Part shown: one piece after another, positions 1 through 8,446 of the stretch
Layout of the letters: each line of letters opens with the position of its first letter
Numbering within the stretch: the stretch's first letter is position 1
Assembly (NCBI GenBank): GCA_945872825.1
Contig: CAMCBD010000005.1
Span: 1 to 62,258, forward strand
From: Nitrosomonas ureae
Lineage (GTDB): Bacteria; Pseudomonadota; Gammaproteobacteria; Burkholderiales; Nitrosomonadaceae
Length of the DNA: 62,258 bases
Direction of reading: 5' to 3'
The notes under the pieces: model-generated
Seen by the model: only the letters and a program-made list of their open reading frames with translations
What the model was told of the DNA's origin: nothing
The model's database searches: none
Position numbers and translations under genes: made by a program

Positions 1-341
1 ATTCGCTGGTTAATGCACATTTTACCTTGTTATTTCAAATTTAGACATACTTCCATTCTTGTATGTTTCGACTAGCTAAGTAATATAGTTACGTCCTAGT
101 GGCGTTTATATTTAGATACAATTATAAAATTTCAAACTGAGACACTACCGAACTTCGGTCTGTTTGATTAATTTTGGCCTCATGTTAATATGATGGAAAA
201 ATCAAACTTTATGTGCCAATTAGCAAAGCAAGCAAAATAAACAATCCCGTGGCAAGACCACGGGGAATCGCAAGTTAATAACATGATCGATATACCTCTT
301 TTGTCGCCCCCACCCTACCGTACTTACATTATTCATCGCTT
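1..341. other. Intergenic stretch at window edge
   Basis: No credible coding sequence is visible. The one structured element is a 7-bp hairpin with arms CCCGTGG (246-252) and CCACGGG (258-264). It is not followed by a T-run on the plus strand; read on the minus strand it is followed by moderately T-rich sequence. It could end a minus-strand transcript, but no gene for it is present. Confidence 0.5.
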
Positions 342-1070
342 ATGAAAACAGCAATCCATGAGATATCATTCAACTCAACCACGATTACCCGCATATTAGC
401 AGCGGTGGCGGTTATTTTGATCCTTGCTAGCATCGGCGGACAACTCTTGAAATTCACGTTTGGCGCTGATTATCTTAAAAGGCTTGTTCTACTCCTCAGT
501 CTTGATGAAGAGCAAAATATTCCAATCTATTTCTCTGTATTACTTATGCATTTTGCAGCCCTACTGCTTGCACTCATCACAGTATTTAATAGGAAACAAA
601 TGATGCCGCATGTATCAAAATGGGCAATTCTTTCATTCGGACTCCTACTCATGGCATTCGATGAATCCTCTCAATTCCATGAGAGGCTCATTTTGCCATC
701 CCGAGCACTGCTCAAAGCGCAGCTGTTTGCTGATGGCATTTTCGGAATCTTTTATTTCACTTGGGTCATACCGGGTATTATACTCGTGACAGCTCTCGGA
801 CTGTTCTTTCTGAAATTCCTGCTGTATCTCCCTACGACAGTAAGGATCAGGTTTCTGATCGCTACGATCCTCTATATTGGAGGAGCTATCGGTTTTGAAT
901 TGATCGGCGGCCACCATTCCGAGTTATATGGGGAAGAGAATTTGGGCTACATTATGATTACCACCATTGAAGAGAGTCTCGAACTATCAGGACTTATTTT
1001 CTTCATTTGGACACTGCTAAAATATTGCGAAGATCACTTTAAAGCAATGCAGCTTCGTTTTGAAACCTAA
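342..1070 (+). CDS. Multi-pass membrane protein with acidic/His motifs, unknown function
   Basis: A 242-residue protein with about six hydrophobic segments (roughly 17-35, 62-82, 93-108, 133-160, 168-188, 205-226). I do not recognise a named family. Charged residues sit inside or at the edge of membrane segments in three groups: FDESSQFHE (D107, E108, H113, E114), FELIGGHHSELYGEE (E186, H191, H192, E194, E198, E199) and IEESLE (E210, E211, E214). Repeated Glu/His pairs of this kind are what a membrane metal site, for example di-iron, would need, but that is inference from pattern only. No clear Shine-Dalgarno precedes the ATG. It stands alone, on the same strand as the following toxin-antitoxin pair with 135 bp between. 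Confidence 0.7.
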   Translation: MKTAIHEISFNSTTITRILAAVAVILILASIGGQLLKFTFGADYLKRLVLLLSLDEEQNIPIYFSVLLMHFAALLLALITVFNRKQMMPHVSKWAILSFGLLLMAFDESSQFHERLILPSRALLKAQLFADGIFGIFYFTWVIPGIILVTALGLFFLKFLLYLPTTVRIRFLIATILYIGGAIGFELIGGHHSELYGEENLGYIMITTIEESLELSGLIFFIWTLLKYCEDHFKAMQLRFET

Positions 1071-1205
1071 CCCAGTTGTCGATACAAAATACCCACCAAT
1101 ACCAAAATTTGTTATCACTGGAGAATTTCTCGTTAAGCAAGCGCAGATGATCATGTAGCAAAATGCTACAATCAGGCAATTACTACTCATCGATGAGATA
1201 AAACC

Positions 1206-1622
1206 ATGGCAAAGTCAGCTTCTCCGATCCACTTGCAGGAAGATTTGATGCGGGCTGCGGCATTGACGGGGGAACGGTTTCATCGTAGTACGGCTGAGCA
1301 AATTGAATATTGGGCGGAAATTGGATGCAATGTGTCCAAGATGCTGGACCCAGACGACCTGCTGTCGATTTCAGCAGGATTGGCGAAAATCAGGATTGAA
1401 CCCGTTCATAGTAAACCGATTGATCCCAGCGAAGTATTTCAGTCGCTGGAAGCTGAGCGTGCGAGCGGAATACTCCCGCAAACGGTGACAAGCAGCCCGT
1501 TAAAGTATCAAGTCTCAGTAACGCGCCCCGGTTATCTGGAGCAAATTAATCCGGATGGCACAATTAAAACTGGAAAATTTCAGGGTGGCGTATTTATCGA
1601 AATAAATGAAACAACAGCTTGA
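1206..1622 (+). CDS. ParD-like type II antitoxin
   Basis: 138 residues. The N-terminal part (about 1-60) has the look of the ParD-like antitoxin family (PF11903): a short basic start, then AALTGERFHRSTAEQIEYWA, a helix seen in ribbon-helix-helix antitoxins that pair with zeta-type kinases. The C-terminal part (about 95-135, VTRPGYLEQINPDGTIKTG) would be the toxin-neutralising segment. The stop codon overlaps the presumed start of the toxin gene (ATG 1606), the usual translationally coupled arrangement. It probably represses its own promoter, as antitoxins of this type do, though no operator was identified. Family assignment is from motif memory, not a search. Confidence 0.75.
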   Translation: MAKSASPIHLQEDLMRAAALTGERFHRSTAEQIEYWAEIGCNVSKMLDPDDLLSISAGLAKIRIEPVHSKPIDPSEVFQSLEAERASGILPQTVTSSPLKYQVSVTRPGYLEQINPDGTIKTGKFQGGVFIEINETTA

Positions 1623-2210
1623 GTACACAAAAACATTTGGGTACTGGCCGGTGGAAATGGTGCAGGTAAAAGCACTTTCTACCGTATGCGGCTGGCACCA
1701 ATGGATATGCCGTTTGTTAATGCCGATATCGTGGCCAAACTGCTTTATCCGCATGCCCCGGAATCGCATAGTTATGATGCGGCAATTTTGGCGGGACAGA
1801 TGCGATCACAATTGTTGCGGGAAGGACGAAGCTTTTGTTTTGAAACCGTGTTCTCGCATCCCTCAAAAATAGATTTTGTCGCACAAGCAAAAACGCTCGG
1901 CTATGAAATCATTTTGGTGTTTATTCACCTGAGCGATGTTTCACTCAATCAGGCGCGCGTAGCGCAACGAGTTAGCGAAGGCGGGCATTATGTTCCGGAT
2001 GAAAAAGTGGTTAACCGGATTCCCAGAGTGCTAAAACTTATCAAACAAACACTGCCGTTATGCGATCGGGTTTATATTCTGGATAATTCACGCGCAGACA
2101 ATCCTTTTCAGCAAGTCGTTGCTATCCACAGCGGCCAGATTAATTTTCTGCAACATACTCTACCCGATTGGGCCAGTGAATTACTGGCAGATTATTTTGT
2201 GGAAAAATAA
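1606..2210 (+). pseudogene. Zeta-type toxin kinase with a 5' frameshift
   Basis: The body of the gene encodes a zeta toxin-like P-loop kinase. The Walker A sequence LAGGNGAGKSTFY lies at about 1644-1682, followed by PFVNADIVA, a FETVFSHPSK segment, and an Arg-rich QARVAQRVSEGGHYVPDEKV lid typical of the family that phosphorylates nucleotide sugars or similar small molecules. The ATG at 1606 (overlapping the antitoxin end) is one frame off from the P-loop. In the P-loop frame the first codon after the antitoxin stop is GTA, and the only possible start before the P-loop is ATT at 1635. One extra A in the A5 run at 1627-1631 would join ATG 1606 to the P-loop frame. The first in-frame ATG (1686) would drop the P-loop. 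Either a broken toxin, slippage-dependent expression, or a base-calling error. Confidence 0.7.
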
Positions 2211-2335
2211 AATACGCGCGATGCTGCAGCTTCTAGGATAATGTATCTGGAATCCAAATAAATCGGACTTCTTCCGAAAGCAGCACAGAGTTGATACTTA
2301 TCACTATACTTTAATGCTAATTTTATGGAGGTAAC

Positions 2336-2884
2336 ATGAATCTTGATCGTGTCGGTTCTGGATCTGATATTCCCAATGACTTTAATGTCATTATTGAAAT
2401 TCCGATGAATGCTGACCCCATTAAATATGAAGTTGATAAAGAGACAGGCGCAATGTTTGTTGATCGATTCATGTCAACTTGCATGCACTATCCTTGCAAC
2501 TATGGTTATATTCCACACACTTTATCCGACGATGGTGATCCTGTAGATGTTTTAGTGATATCACCCGTACCGCTGATTACCGGCGTTGTCGTGCGCTGTC
2601 GGCCACTCGGGATGCTCAGGATGTCCGACGAGGCAGGAGAAGATGCTAAATTGTTAGCCGTGCCGATCAACAAATTATGCAATCTTTATCAGGACATCAA
2701 CTCCTGCGAGGACTTACCTCAATTGGTTCGATCTCAAATTGCTCATTTTTTCGCGCACTATAAAGATCTAGAAGAAGGCAAGTGGGTAAAAATTCAAGGA
2801 TGGGACGGCGTTGAATCAGCAAAATCAGAAATTCTTGCCGGGATACAGCGTTTTAATTCAACAATCAATAAACCCATGTTCTAG
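2336..2884 (+). CDS. ppa: Inorganic pyrophosphatase
   Basis: 182 residues, the normal length of bacterial family I soluble pyrophosphatase, which hydrolyses PPi to two phosphates with Mg2+ in the cytoplasm and pulls biosynthetic reactions forward. The family signature DGDPVDV is at about 68-74, within [19 protein letters not shown]. The N-terminal [19 protein letters not shown] and the later EDAKLLAVP are also classical, with metal-binding aspartates and the catalytic Tyr/Lys region in place. GGAGG sits 5 bases before ATG 2336. It is a single-gene unit with 125 bp upstream and no partner gene overlapping. Confidence 0.96.
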   Translation: MNLDRVGSGSDIPNDFNVIIEIPMNADPIKYEVDKETGAMFVDRFMSTCMHYPCNYGYIPHTLSDDGDPVDVLVISPVPLITGVVVRCRPLGMLRMSDEAGEDAKLLAVPINKLCNLYQDINSCEDLPQLVRSQIAHFFAHYKDLEEGKWVKIQGWDGVESAKSEILAGIQRFNSTINKPMF

Positions 2885-3265
2885 ATCATGACTTTTTGCT
2901 GCACCTTTCTGGTAAGTTATTTCTAGATGCTAGAGGGGTGGAAAGCAGGCCACAACATAGAATTCTTAGTTCCAAATCGACGCTTACTTTTATTCCACAT
3001 TATAATCAATGATCTGAATCGATCATTTCGCACCTAGTGCGGTTAGAAATTTATCAGAAATCTTATATCGTAGATTACGAATCCATCGAAATAATTTCAA
3101 TATGGAAAAACTATGGATAGAGTGACAAAAGTCACAAGGTAGTTTGGTCAGAGTATGTTTAAATAAAATTGTAAAAATTTTTACGACATAACATATGGAA
3201 GATAATCATTTCTGATATCCATGTGTTCGAAAAACTCTAATAATATTTTCTGGAGGTACCTTAAA
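2885..3265. other. Intergenic region upstream of haloperoxidase
   Basis: About 380 bp without a gene, AT-rich towards the 3' end. It holds the palindromes described separately at 3122-3135 (GTGAC-AAAA-GTCAC) and a second at 3171-3184 (GTAAAAATTTTTAC). A transcription start for the haloperoxidase is expected here but no strong -35/-10 pair stands out. Confidence 0.5.
3122..3135. promoter_or_regulatory. GTGAC-N4-GTCAC palindrome, possible operator
   Basis: A perfect 5-bp inverted repeat with an AAAA spacer lies 130 bp before the haloperoxidase start. Its TGAC/GTCA half-sites recall sites of the CRP/FNR superfamily, which bind TGTGA-N6-TCACA-like or TTGAT-N4-ATCAA-like palindromes, but it matches neither consensus fully. 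Function is a guess. Confidence 0.3.
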
Positions 3266-4750
3266 ATGACTACTGCTACAGGTAAATTACGCTTCTGGTG
3301 CGATATGAGTATGGAATGTATACGCCGAGATCATACATCGGCACTAAGTCCTGGGGATCAAAGAGGTCCGTTTTTATCCGCGCGAGCGATCGGCATGGCG
3401 TTGGCGGCACTCAACGATGCCAGAGCACATGTTTTCCGCCGCCCAGCGTTGCTAAGTATTCCCGCTCCTGCAACTCTACTGGCTATCAATGCAGCAGATG
3501 CCGATACTGCAGGTGCAGCCGCATGCGCACAAGTTCTCAGACTGCGATATCCGAACCAAGCACATCTTCTGGAACCAGCTTGGCTCCGTTGGCTCGATTA
3601 CTTTGGATTGGGTTCGGCCGGTAGTCCTGCTGAAAGGGCGGGGCGCGATTTTGGCACGTTAGTTCATCAAAGCGGGATGAACGATCCGATTAATGCCGCG
3701 GCTGGTCAATACACATCTACTGGAGCCGCATACTCCCATATGTTACCGCCAAAAGAATCTATGCAAGGCTATGCAGGCGGGCACTGGGGAATGTCGACAC
3801 CCCTACTTGCCACGAGGGTTACTGGTTTTCCACCTCCCCCGGGGCGTGTATCCGCGACACAAGTGGACTCTACTCCGCATTACGCGGCCGATTTCGCGAA
3901 AGTTGTCGATAAAGGTGGATCTAACTGGATGCCCGGCACTCGCTCTCTCCCGGAAGAAATTACTGGTATCGCATGGGGCTATGATGGTGCAATGGAACTT
4001 GGCACGCCACCTCGACTATATCTTCAGGTTGCATTGACGGTACTTGACGCGATTGAAGCTAAGAATCCCGGCTCGTTAAGCCCTGAAGATGAGTTGGCGA
4101 TCATAGCGGGCATTGCCATCGCTATGGCTGATGCGGGAATAGATGCATGGCACTACAAATATGCACCAACACATATGATGTGGCGCCCAGTTGTAGGAAT
4201 TCGTAATGCAGTAAATGGAAATGGTGTTGCAGATCCAGACTGGGAACCGCTCGGCCGTCCTGACACAAATGGAACTGGGTACAGTTTAACTCCAAATTTT
4301 CCGGCATATCCTTCTGGTCATGCAACGTTTGGTGCCGCAGCATTTCAGCTATTGCGGCTCTTTCTGGTTGAAAAAGGGGTCGCAACATTTAATCCAAATG
4401 ATAATGGAGTTGACGATGTACGCTTTGATTTCGTATCGGATAAATTTGACGGGCGCAATAAGGATCCCATAACGATGCAGCCGCGTGAACACATAACTCT
4501 TGGTTATGATAGCCTGTGGCAGGCAATCATTGACAACTCGGTAAGTCGTGTGTATTTAGGCGTTCACTGGGAGTTCGATGGTATTACGAAACGCAATGTA
4601 GCAAATACGGGCGACGAATTTGGTATTCCTTCTTCCCCCAGTGAGTTAGGTAAGACTGGTGGTGTTTGGTTAGGTGCAAAAATTGCCAATGAAATTGCAC
4701 TTAAACTTGGTGTAAGTCGTGCAACGATTGTCGCTTCAAAAATATCGTAA
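3266..4750 (+). CDS. Vanadium-dependent haloperoxidase-like (PAP2 superfamily)
   Basis: 494 residues from ATG 3266, which has GGAGG at 3252-3256; the longer reading from 3221 lacks such a site. The C-terminal half carries the vanadate/phosphate pocket of the PAP2/vanadium haloperoxidase superfamily in order: KYAPTHMMWRP (Lys and Arg), PAYPSGHATFGAA (Ser-Gly-His) and SRVYLGVHWEFDG (Arg and the axial His). These enzymes oxidise halides with H2O2; the fold is shared with acid phosphatases, so bromo- or chloroperoxidase activity cannot be read off. No signal peptide is evident, whereas many characterised relatives are exported. Stand-alone gene with a structured 3' end. Confidence 0.85.
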   Translation: MTTATGKLRFWCDMSMECIRRDHTSALSPGDQRGPFLSARAIGMALAALNDARAHVFRRPALLSIPAPATLLAINAADADTAGAAACAQVLRLRYPNQAHLLEPAWLRWLDYFGLGSAGSPAERAGRDFGTLVHQSGMNDPINAAAGQYTSTGAAYSHMLPPKESMQGYAGGHWGMSTPLLATRVTGFPPPPGRVSATQVDSTPHYAADFAKVVDKGGSNWMPGTRSLPEEITGIAWGYDGAMELGTPPRLYLQVALTVLDAIEAKNPGSLSPEDELAIIAGIAIAMADAGIDAWHYKYAPTHMMWRPVVGIRNAVNGNGVADPDWEPLGRPDTNGTGYSLTPNFPAYPSGHATFGAAAFQLLRLFLVEKGVATFNPNDNGVDDVRFDFVSDKFDGRNKDPITMQPREHITLGYDSLWQAIIDNSVSRVYLGVHWEFDGITKRNVANTGDEFGIPSSPSELGKTGGVWLGAKIANEIALKLGVSRATIVASKIS

Positions 4751-4756
4751 TCCCAA

Positions 4757-4788
4757 ATCTTCGTGATTCGGCGACGAACCACGAAGAT
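4757..4788 (+). terminator. Hairpin after haloperoxidase gene
   Basis: Nine-bp arms ATCTTCGTG and CACGAAGAT, with an inner TTCG-GCGA-CGAA stem continuing after one mismatch, followed only by CTTT. A plausible but weak intrinsic terminator for the haloperoxidase gene. Confidence 0.5.
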
Positions 4789-4862
4789 CTTTGCGGCATC
4801 TAAAAAATCCCTGCATATAATAGCGTTTAATATTATAAGCGGGGTATCCTCAAAGAACAGCC

Positions 4863-4891
4863 CGGTAGGATGTGCCGACCGTAAGGAGGCG
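4863..4891 (+). repeat. REP sequence, left arm of inverted pair
   Basis: This 29-nt segment is repeated in inverted orientation at 5219-5247 with a single mismatch. Each copy can fold on itself: here GATGTGCC (4868-4875) pairs with GGCGCATC (4888-4895) apart from one wobble. Such imperfect palindromes on both sides of a tyrosine transposase are the mark of REP elements and their RAYT enzymes. Confidence 0.75.
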
Positions 4892-4932
4892 CATCAATCA
4901 AGAAATAGTTTTAAAACAGGGAAACAAACGAA

Positions 4933-5207
4933 ATGACAGAATACCGGCGTGCGTATGCTCCCGGAGATTCTTGGTTTTTTACGGTCAATCTCGCTGGGAC
5001 AGGGGAATATGGCAACGTCGATTCTGGGAGCATCTTTTACGTGACCAAAATGATTTTAACCGGCATGTCGATTATATTCATTGGAATCCTGTTAAAAATG
5101 GCTGGGCAAAAAGAGTAAGTGATTGGCCTCACTCCAGCTTTCATCGTTGCGTCTATCTTGAGAATCGGGGAAATCATGAAAACTATGATATCGAGGAGCG
5201 TGAATGA
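4933..5207 (+). pseudogene. REP-associated tyrosine transposase (RAYT), internally deleted remnant
   Basis: The N-terminal fragment starts at ATG 4933 with MTEYRRAYAPGDSWFFTVNLA, the usual opening of RAYT (IS200/IS605-like Y1) proteins. After about codon 23 homology continues in another frame with RGIWQRRFWEHLLRD, then HVDYIHWNPVKNGW and WPHSSFHR, the C-terminal part with the candidate catalytic tyrosine. About 80-100 residues that normally lie between, including the HUH metal-binding motif, are absent. It cannot encode an active transposase. It lies between inverted REP copies, so the whole 4863-5247 unit is a degenerate REP/RAYT element that landed at the 3' end of the czcA gene. Confidence 0.8.
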
Positions 5208-5218
5208 TACGACCGATT

Positions 5219-5247
5219 CGCCTCCTTGCGGTCGGCACATCCTACCG
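5219..5247 (-). repeat. REP sequence, right arm; supplies the czcA stop codon
   Basis: Inverted copy of 4863-4891 (28 of 29 positions identical). Read on the minus strand, its first six bases are CGG TAG, the last Arg codon and stop codon of czcA. The element boundary therefore coincides with the end of the efflux gene, where its hairpin could protect or terminate the mRNA. Confidence 0.75.
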
Positions 5248-8200
5248 AGCTGTATCCCGCCCATGCACAATCCGATACAACACCGGCAACACCAGCAGCG
5301 TCAATGCCGTCGACGATAAAATCCCGCCGATCACCACCGTAGCCAGAGGCCGCTGCACTTCTGCGCCGGTACCGGTAGCCAGCGCCATCGGCAAAAATCC
5401 GATTGACGCTACCAAAGCGGTCATTAGTACTGGACGCAACCGAGTCAGCGCGCCGGTTTGAATCGCATCATCCAAAGACAATCCCTCTTTTTCTCTCAAC
5501 CCGCGAATAAACGCCAGCATCACCAAACCGTTCAGAACCGCCACGCCGGATAGGGCGATAAATCCGACCCCGGCCGAAATGGACAACGGAATATCACGCA
5601 GCCATAAAGCGAAGATGCCGCCGGTTAAGGCAAAGGGAACGCCGGTGAACATGAGAAGCCCATCGCGCACATTGCCGAACATCGTATACAGCAGAATAAA
5701 GATTAATCCGAGTGCCAGGGGGATGACGATCTGCAGACGGTGCGCTGCGGAAATCATTTGCTCAAACTGGCCGCCCCAGGTTGTCCAGTATCCCAGTGGA
5801 ATCGGTACTTTTTTTGCGATCAATTGTTCAGCTTCATGGACGAATGAACCCAGATCACGGCCGCGCACATTGGCGGTAATCACAATCCGGCGTTTCCCAT
5901 TTTCCCGGCTGACTTGATTGGGGCCCTGAGTGATCTCAAAGTTGGCGACTTCTCCTAAAGTAACAAAAACCGGCACAGCCGGTTGGGCCGCTTGTGCAGC
6001 TTGTGGCGCATTGGCAGCCATAGCCACGCTTTGCATCGGAACGCTGATGGGTAGCCGTTTCAGCGCTCCAATATCGGCCCGCAAATGCTCCGGCAAGCGG
6101 ATTTGCAGATCGAAGCGCCGGTCGCCTTCAAAAATCATCCCGGTGCTTCTGCCGCCCACCGACATGGCAACGACATCTTGCACATCTCGGCCATTCAGAC
6201 CATACCGCGCCATTTTTGCACGGTCCATTTGGATCGAAAGCACCGGTAAACCGGTAATTTGTTCGGTTCTCACATCTGCTGCGCCGGGAACGGTTTTAAG
6301 CTGCTTTTCTATGGCTTCGCCTAAAGCCAGTAAGGTATCCATATCATCGCCAAATACTTTGACGGCGACATCGGCACGCACACCGGAAAGCAGTTCATTA
6401 AAGCGCATTTGTATCGGCTGGGTGAATTCATAGTTATTTCCCGGAACCTTGCGCACGGCTTGTTCCATCGCGGCGATAAGCTCTGCTTTGGTGTGATGGG
6501 CACCGGTCCATTCGGATTGCGGTTTCAGGATGATAAAAATATCAGCAACACTCGGCGGCATTGGGTCGGTGGCTATTTCGGCAGTTCCAATTTTAGAAAA
6601 TACTCTGTCGACTTCCGGGAATGTCTTGATCGTTTCTTCCAGCTCATTCTGCATTTCAATTGCTGTCGTCAAACTGGTACCCGGAATACGGATGGCATGC
6701 AACGCGATATCGCCTTCGTTCAAGCTGGGGACAAACTCGCTGCCGACGCGCGTCGTCAGCAAACTCGACAAGATGACAACGACGATTGCGATGGTGACCG
6801 TGAGTTCGCGATTGTTCATCGTTGCTTTCAATACCGGCACATAGGCTCTTCTGGCCCATACCATCACCCGGCTCTCTGTTTCTTTCACTTTACCGGACAA
6901 GAAGAATGCGATCGCTGCCGGAACAAAGGTCAGGGAGAGAATCATCGCCGCAATCAAAGCAGTCACCACCGTGAGCGCCATTGGATGAAACATTTTTCCT
7001 TCGACACCGGTCAATGCAAAAATGGGTAAGTAGACGATAATAATGATCAACTCACCGTAGATCAGCACCCGCCGCGCTTCCTTGGAGGCATCAAACACCA
7101 ATTCGAGACGTTCGGTGAGCGTCAATTCCCGTCCCAGCCGCATTTGTTCATGCGCCAGCCTGCGGATACTGTTCTCGACAATGACAATCGCGCCATCCAC
7201 GATAATGCCAAAATCAATCGCCCCCAGACTCATCAGGTTGGCGCTGACATGATTGGTCACCATGCCGGTGAAGGTAAACAGCATCGACAGCGGAATCACA
7301 AACGCGGCAATCAGTGCCGCGCGCATGTTACCGAGAAACAACAGCAAGACCACAATCACCAGTGCTGCGCCTTCCAACAGATTTTTCGCCACCGTATGAA
7401 TAGTTTTTTCCACCAAAGTGGTACGGTCATACACCGGTGTTGTGACGATGCCTTCCGGTAAATTATGATTGATTTCCTCTAATTTCTTGGCTGCCGCTTG
7501 AGCCACGAGGCGGCTGTTTTCTCCAATCAGCATATGCACCGTACCCAGTACAACTTCTTTGCCGTTCTGCGTGGCGGCGCCGGTACGTAACTCCTTGCCG
7601 ATCAAAATATCCGCGACATCCTTGACACGGATGGGCGTTCCTTGCCTGGAGCCCAGGATAATGTTGCCGATTTCATTCAGATTAGCGATTTGCCCCGGTA
7701 CACGAACCAGATACTGTTCGCCGCTTTTTTCAATATAACCAGCGCCCACATTCAGGTTGTTACGTTCCAAGGCAGTTACCAGATCGGCTAATCCCAACCC
7801 GAAAGAAATCATTTTCTCCGGGTACGGTACCACATGAAACTGCTTGACATAGCCGCCCACCGTGTTGATTTCTGTCACGCCTTTGACCATGCGCAATTGC
7901 GGCCGGATAACCCAATCCTGGATTTCACGCAAATCGGTGGTTGTATATTCCGAACCGTCCGGTTTTTTTGCACCCGGCATGGCATCGACAGTCCACATGA
8001 AGATTTCACCCAAACCTGTGGAAATAGGCCCCATCATCGGCTCAATGCCAACGGGTAACCGGCCTTTCGCCTCCTGGATACGTTGACTGACCTGCTGGCG
8101 CGCGAAATAAACATCGGTGCCATCCTTGAAAATCACCGTGACCTGTGACAGGCCATACCGTGAAATCGAGCGGGTATAGTCGAGATGGGGCAAACCCGCC

Positions 8201-8418
8201 ATGATGGTTTCGATCGGAAACGTAATGCGTTGCTCCGCCTCAACCGGCGAGTAACCCGGCGCGTTGGTATTGATTTGAACCTGCACATTGGTGATATCAG
8301 GCACCGCATCAATGGGTAATTTCTGATAGCTGTAAACGCCGCTGATGGCCATCATCATCACGGCCATCAGCACGATGGCGCGCTGATAAATAGATATATG
8401 TAGAATGCGTTCGAACAT
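5242..8418 (-). CDS. czcA: Heavy-metal efflux RND pump (CzcA/CusA family)
   Basis: 1058 residues, full length for the inner-membrane proton/metal antiporter of a tripartite CzcCBA-type system that exports divalent cations from periplasm or cytoplasm across the outer membrane. The opening (FERILHISIYQRAIVLMAV) and the LPIDAVPDITNVQVQI segment are typical. The TM4 motif DFGIIVDGAIVIVEN has the HME1 form with paired Asp that goes with Zn/Co/Cd (or Ni) rather than the Cu/Ag CusA form, so divalent metal is the better guess. An unusual Ala/Gln-rich insertion (AANAPQAAQAAQPAVP) lies near 790. Last gene of the czcC-czcB-czcA operon, 28 bp after czcB; its stop lies inside a REP arm. Confidence 0.93.
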   Translation of the reverse strand: MFERILHISIYQRAIVLMAVMMMAISGVYSYQKLPIDAVPDITNVQVQINTNAPGYSPVEAEQRITFPIETIMAGLPHLDYTRSISRYGLSQVTVIFKDGTDVYFARQQVSQRIQEAKGRLPVGIEPMMGPISTGLGEIFMWTVDAMPGAKKPDGSEYTTTDLREIQDWVIRPQLRMVKGVTEINTVGGYVKQFHVVPYPEKMISFGLGLADLVTALERNNLNVGAGYIEKSGEQYLVRVPGQIANLNEIGNIILGSRQGTPIRVKDVADILIGKELRTGAATQNGKEVVLGTVHMLIGENSRLVAQAAAKKLEEINHNLPEGIVTTPVYDRTTLVEKTIHTVAKNLLEGAALVIVVLLLFLGNMRAALIAAFVIPLSMLFTFTGMVTNHVSANLMSLGAIDFGIIVDGAIVIVENSIRRLAHEQMRLGRELTLTERLELVFDASKEARRVLIYGELIIIIVYLPIFALTGVEGKMFHPMALTVVTALIAAMILSLTFVPAAIAFFLSGKVKETESRVMVWARRAYVPVLKATMNNRELTVTIAIVVVILSSLLTTRVGSEFVPSLNEGDIALHAIRIPGTSLTTAIEMQNELEETIKTFPEVDRVFSKIGTAEIATDPMPPSVADIFIILKPQSEWTGAHHTKAELIAAMEQAVRKVPGNNYEFTQPIQMRFNELLSGVRADVAVKVFGDDMDTLLALGEAIEKQLKTVPGAADVRTEQITGLPVLSIQMDRAKMARYGLNGRDVQDVVAMSVGGRSTGMIFEGDRRFDLQIRLPEHLRADIGALKRLPISVPMQSVAMAANAPQAAQAAQPAVPVFVTLGEVANFEITQGPNQVSRENGKRRIVITANVRGRDLGSFVHEAEQLIAKKVPIPLGYWTTWGGQFEQMISAAHRLQIVIPLALGLIFILLYTMFGNVRDGLLMFTGVPFALTGGIFALWLRDIPLSISAGVGFIALSGVAVLNGLVMLAFIRGLREKEGLSLDDAIQTGALTRLRPVLMTALVASIGFLPMALATGTGAEVQRPLATVVIGGILSSTALTLLVLPVLYRIVHGRDTAR

Positions 8419-8446
8419 GGTGGTCAGCCTCGATTAGATCATCGGT

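Noticed and set aside
246..264. Hairpin CCCGTGG/CCACGGG as an attachment site or tRNA end
   Set aside because: No repeat partner, tRNA or integrase nearby; treated as a simple hairpin only.
5579..8086. Several plus-strand open frames of 60-206 codons inside czcA
   Set aside because: They are antisense shadows of a confidently assigned 1058-residue efflux pump, with basic/Ser-rich composition and no motifs or ribosome sites.
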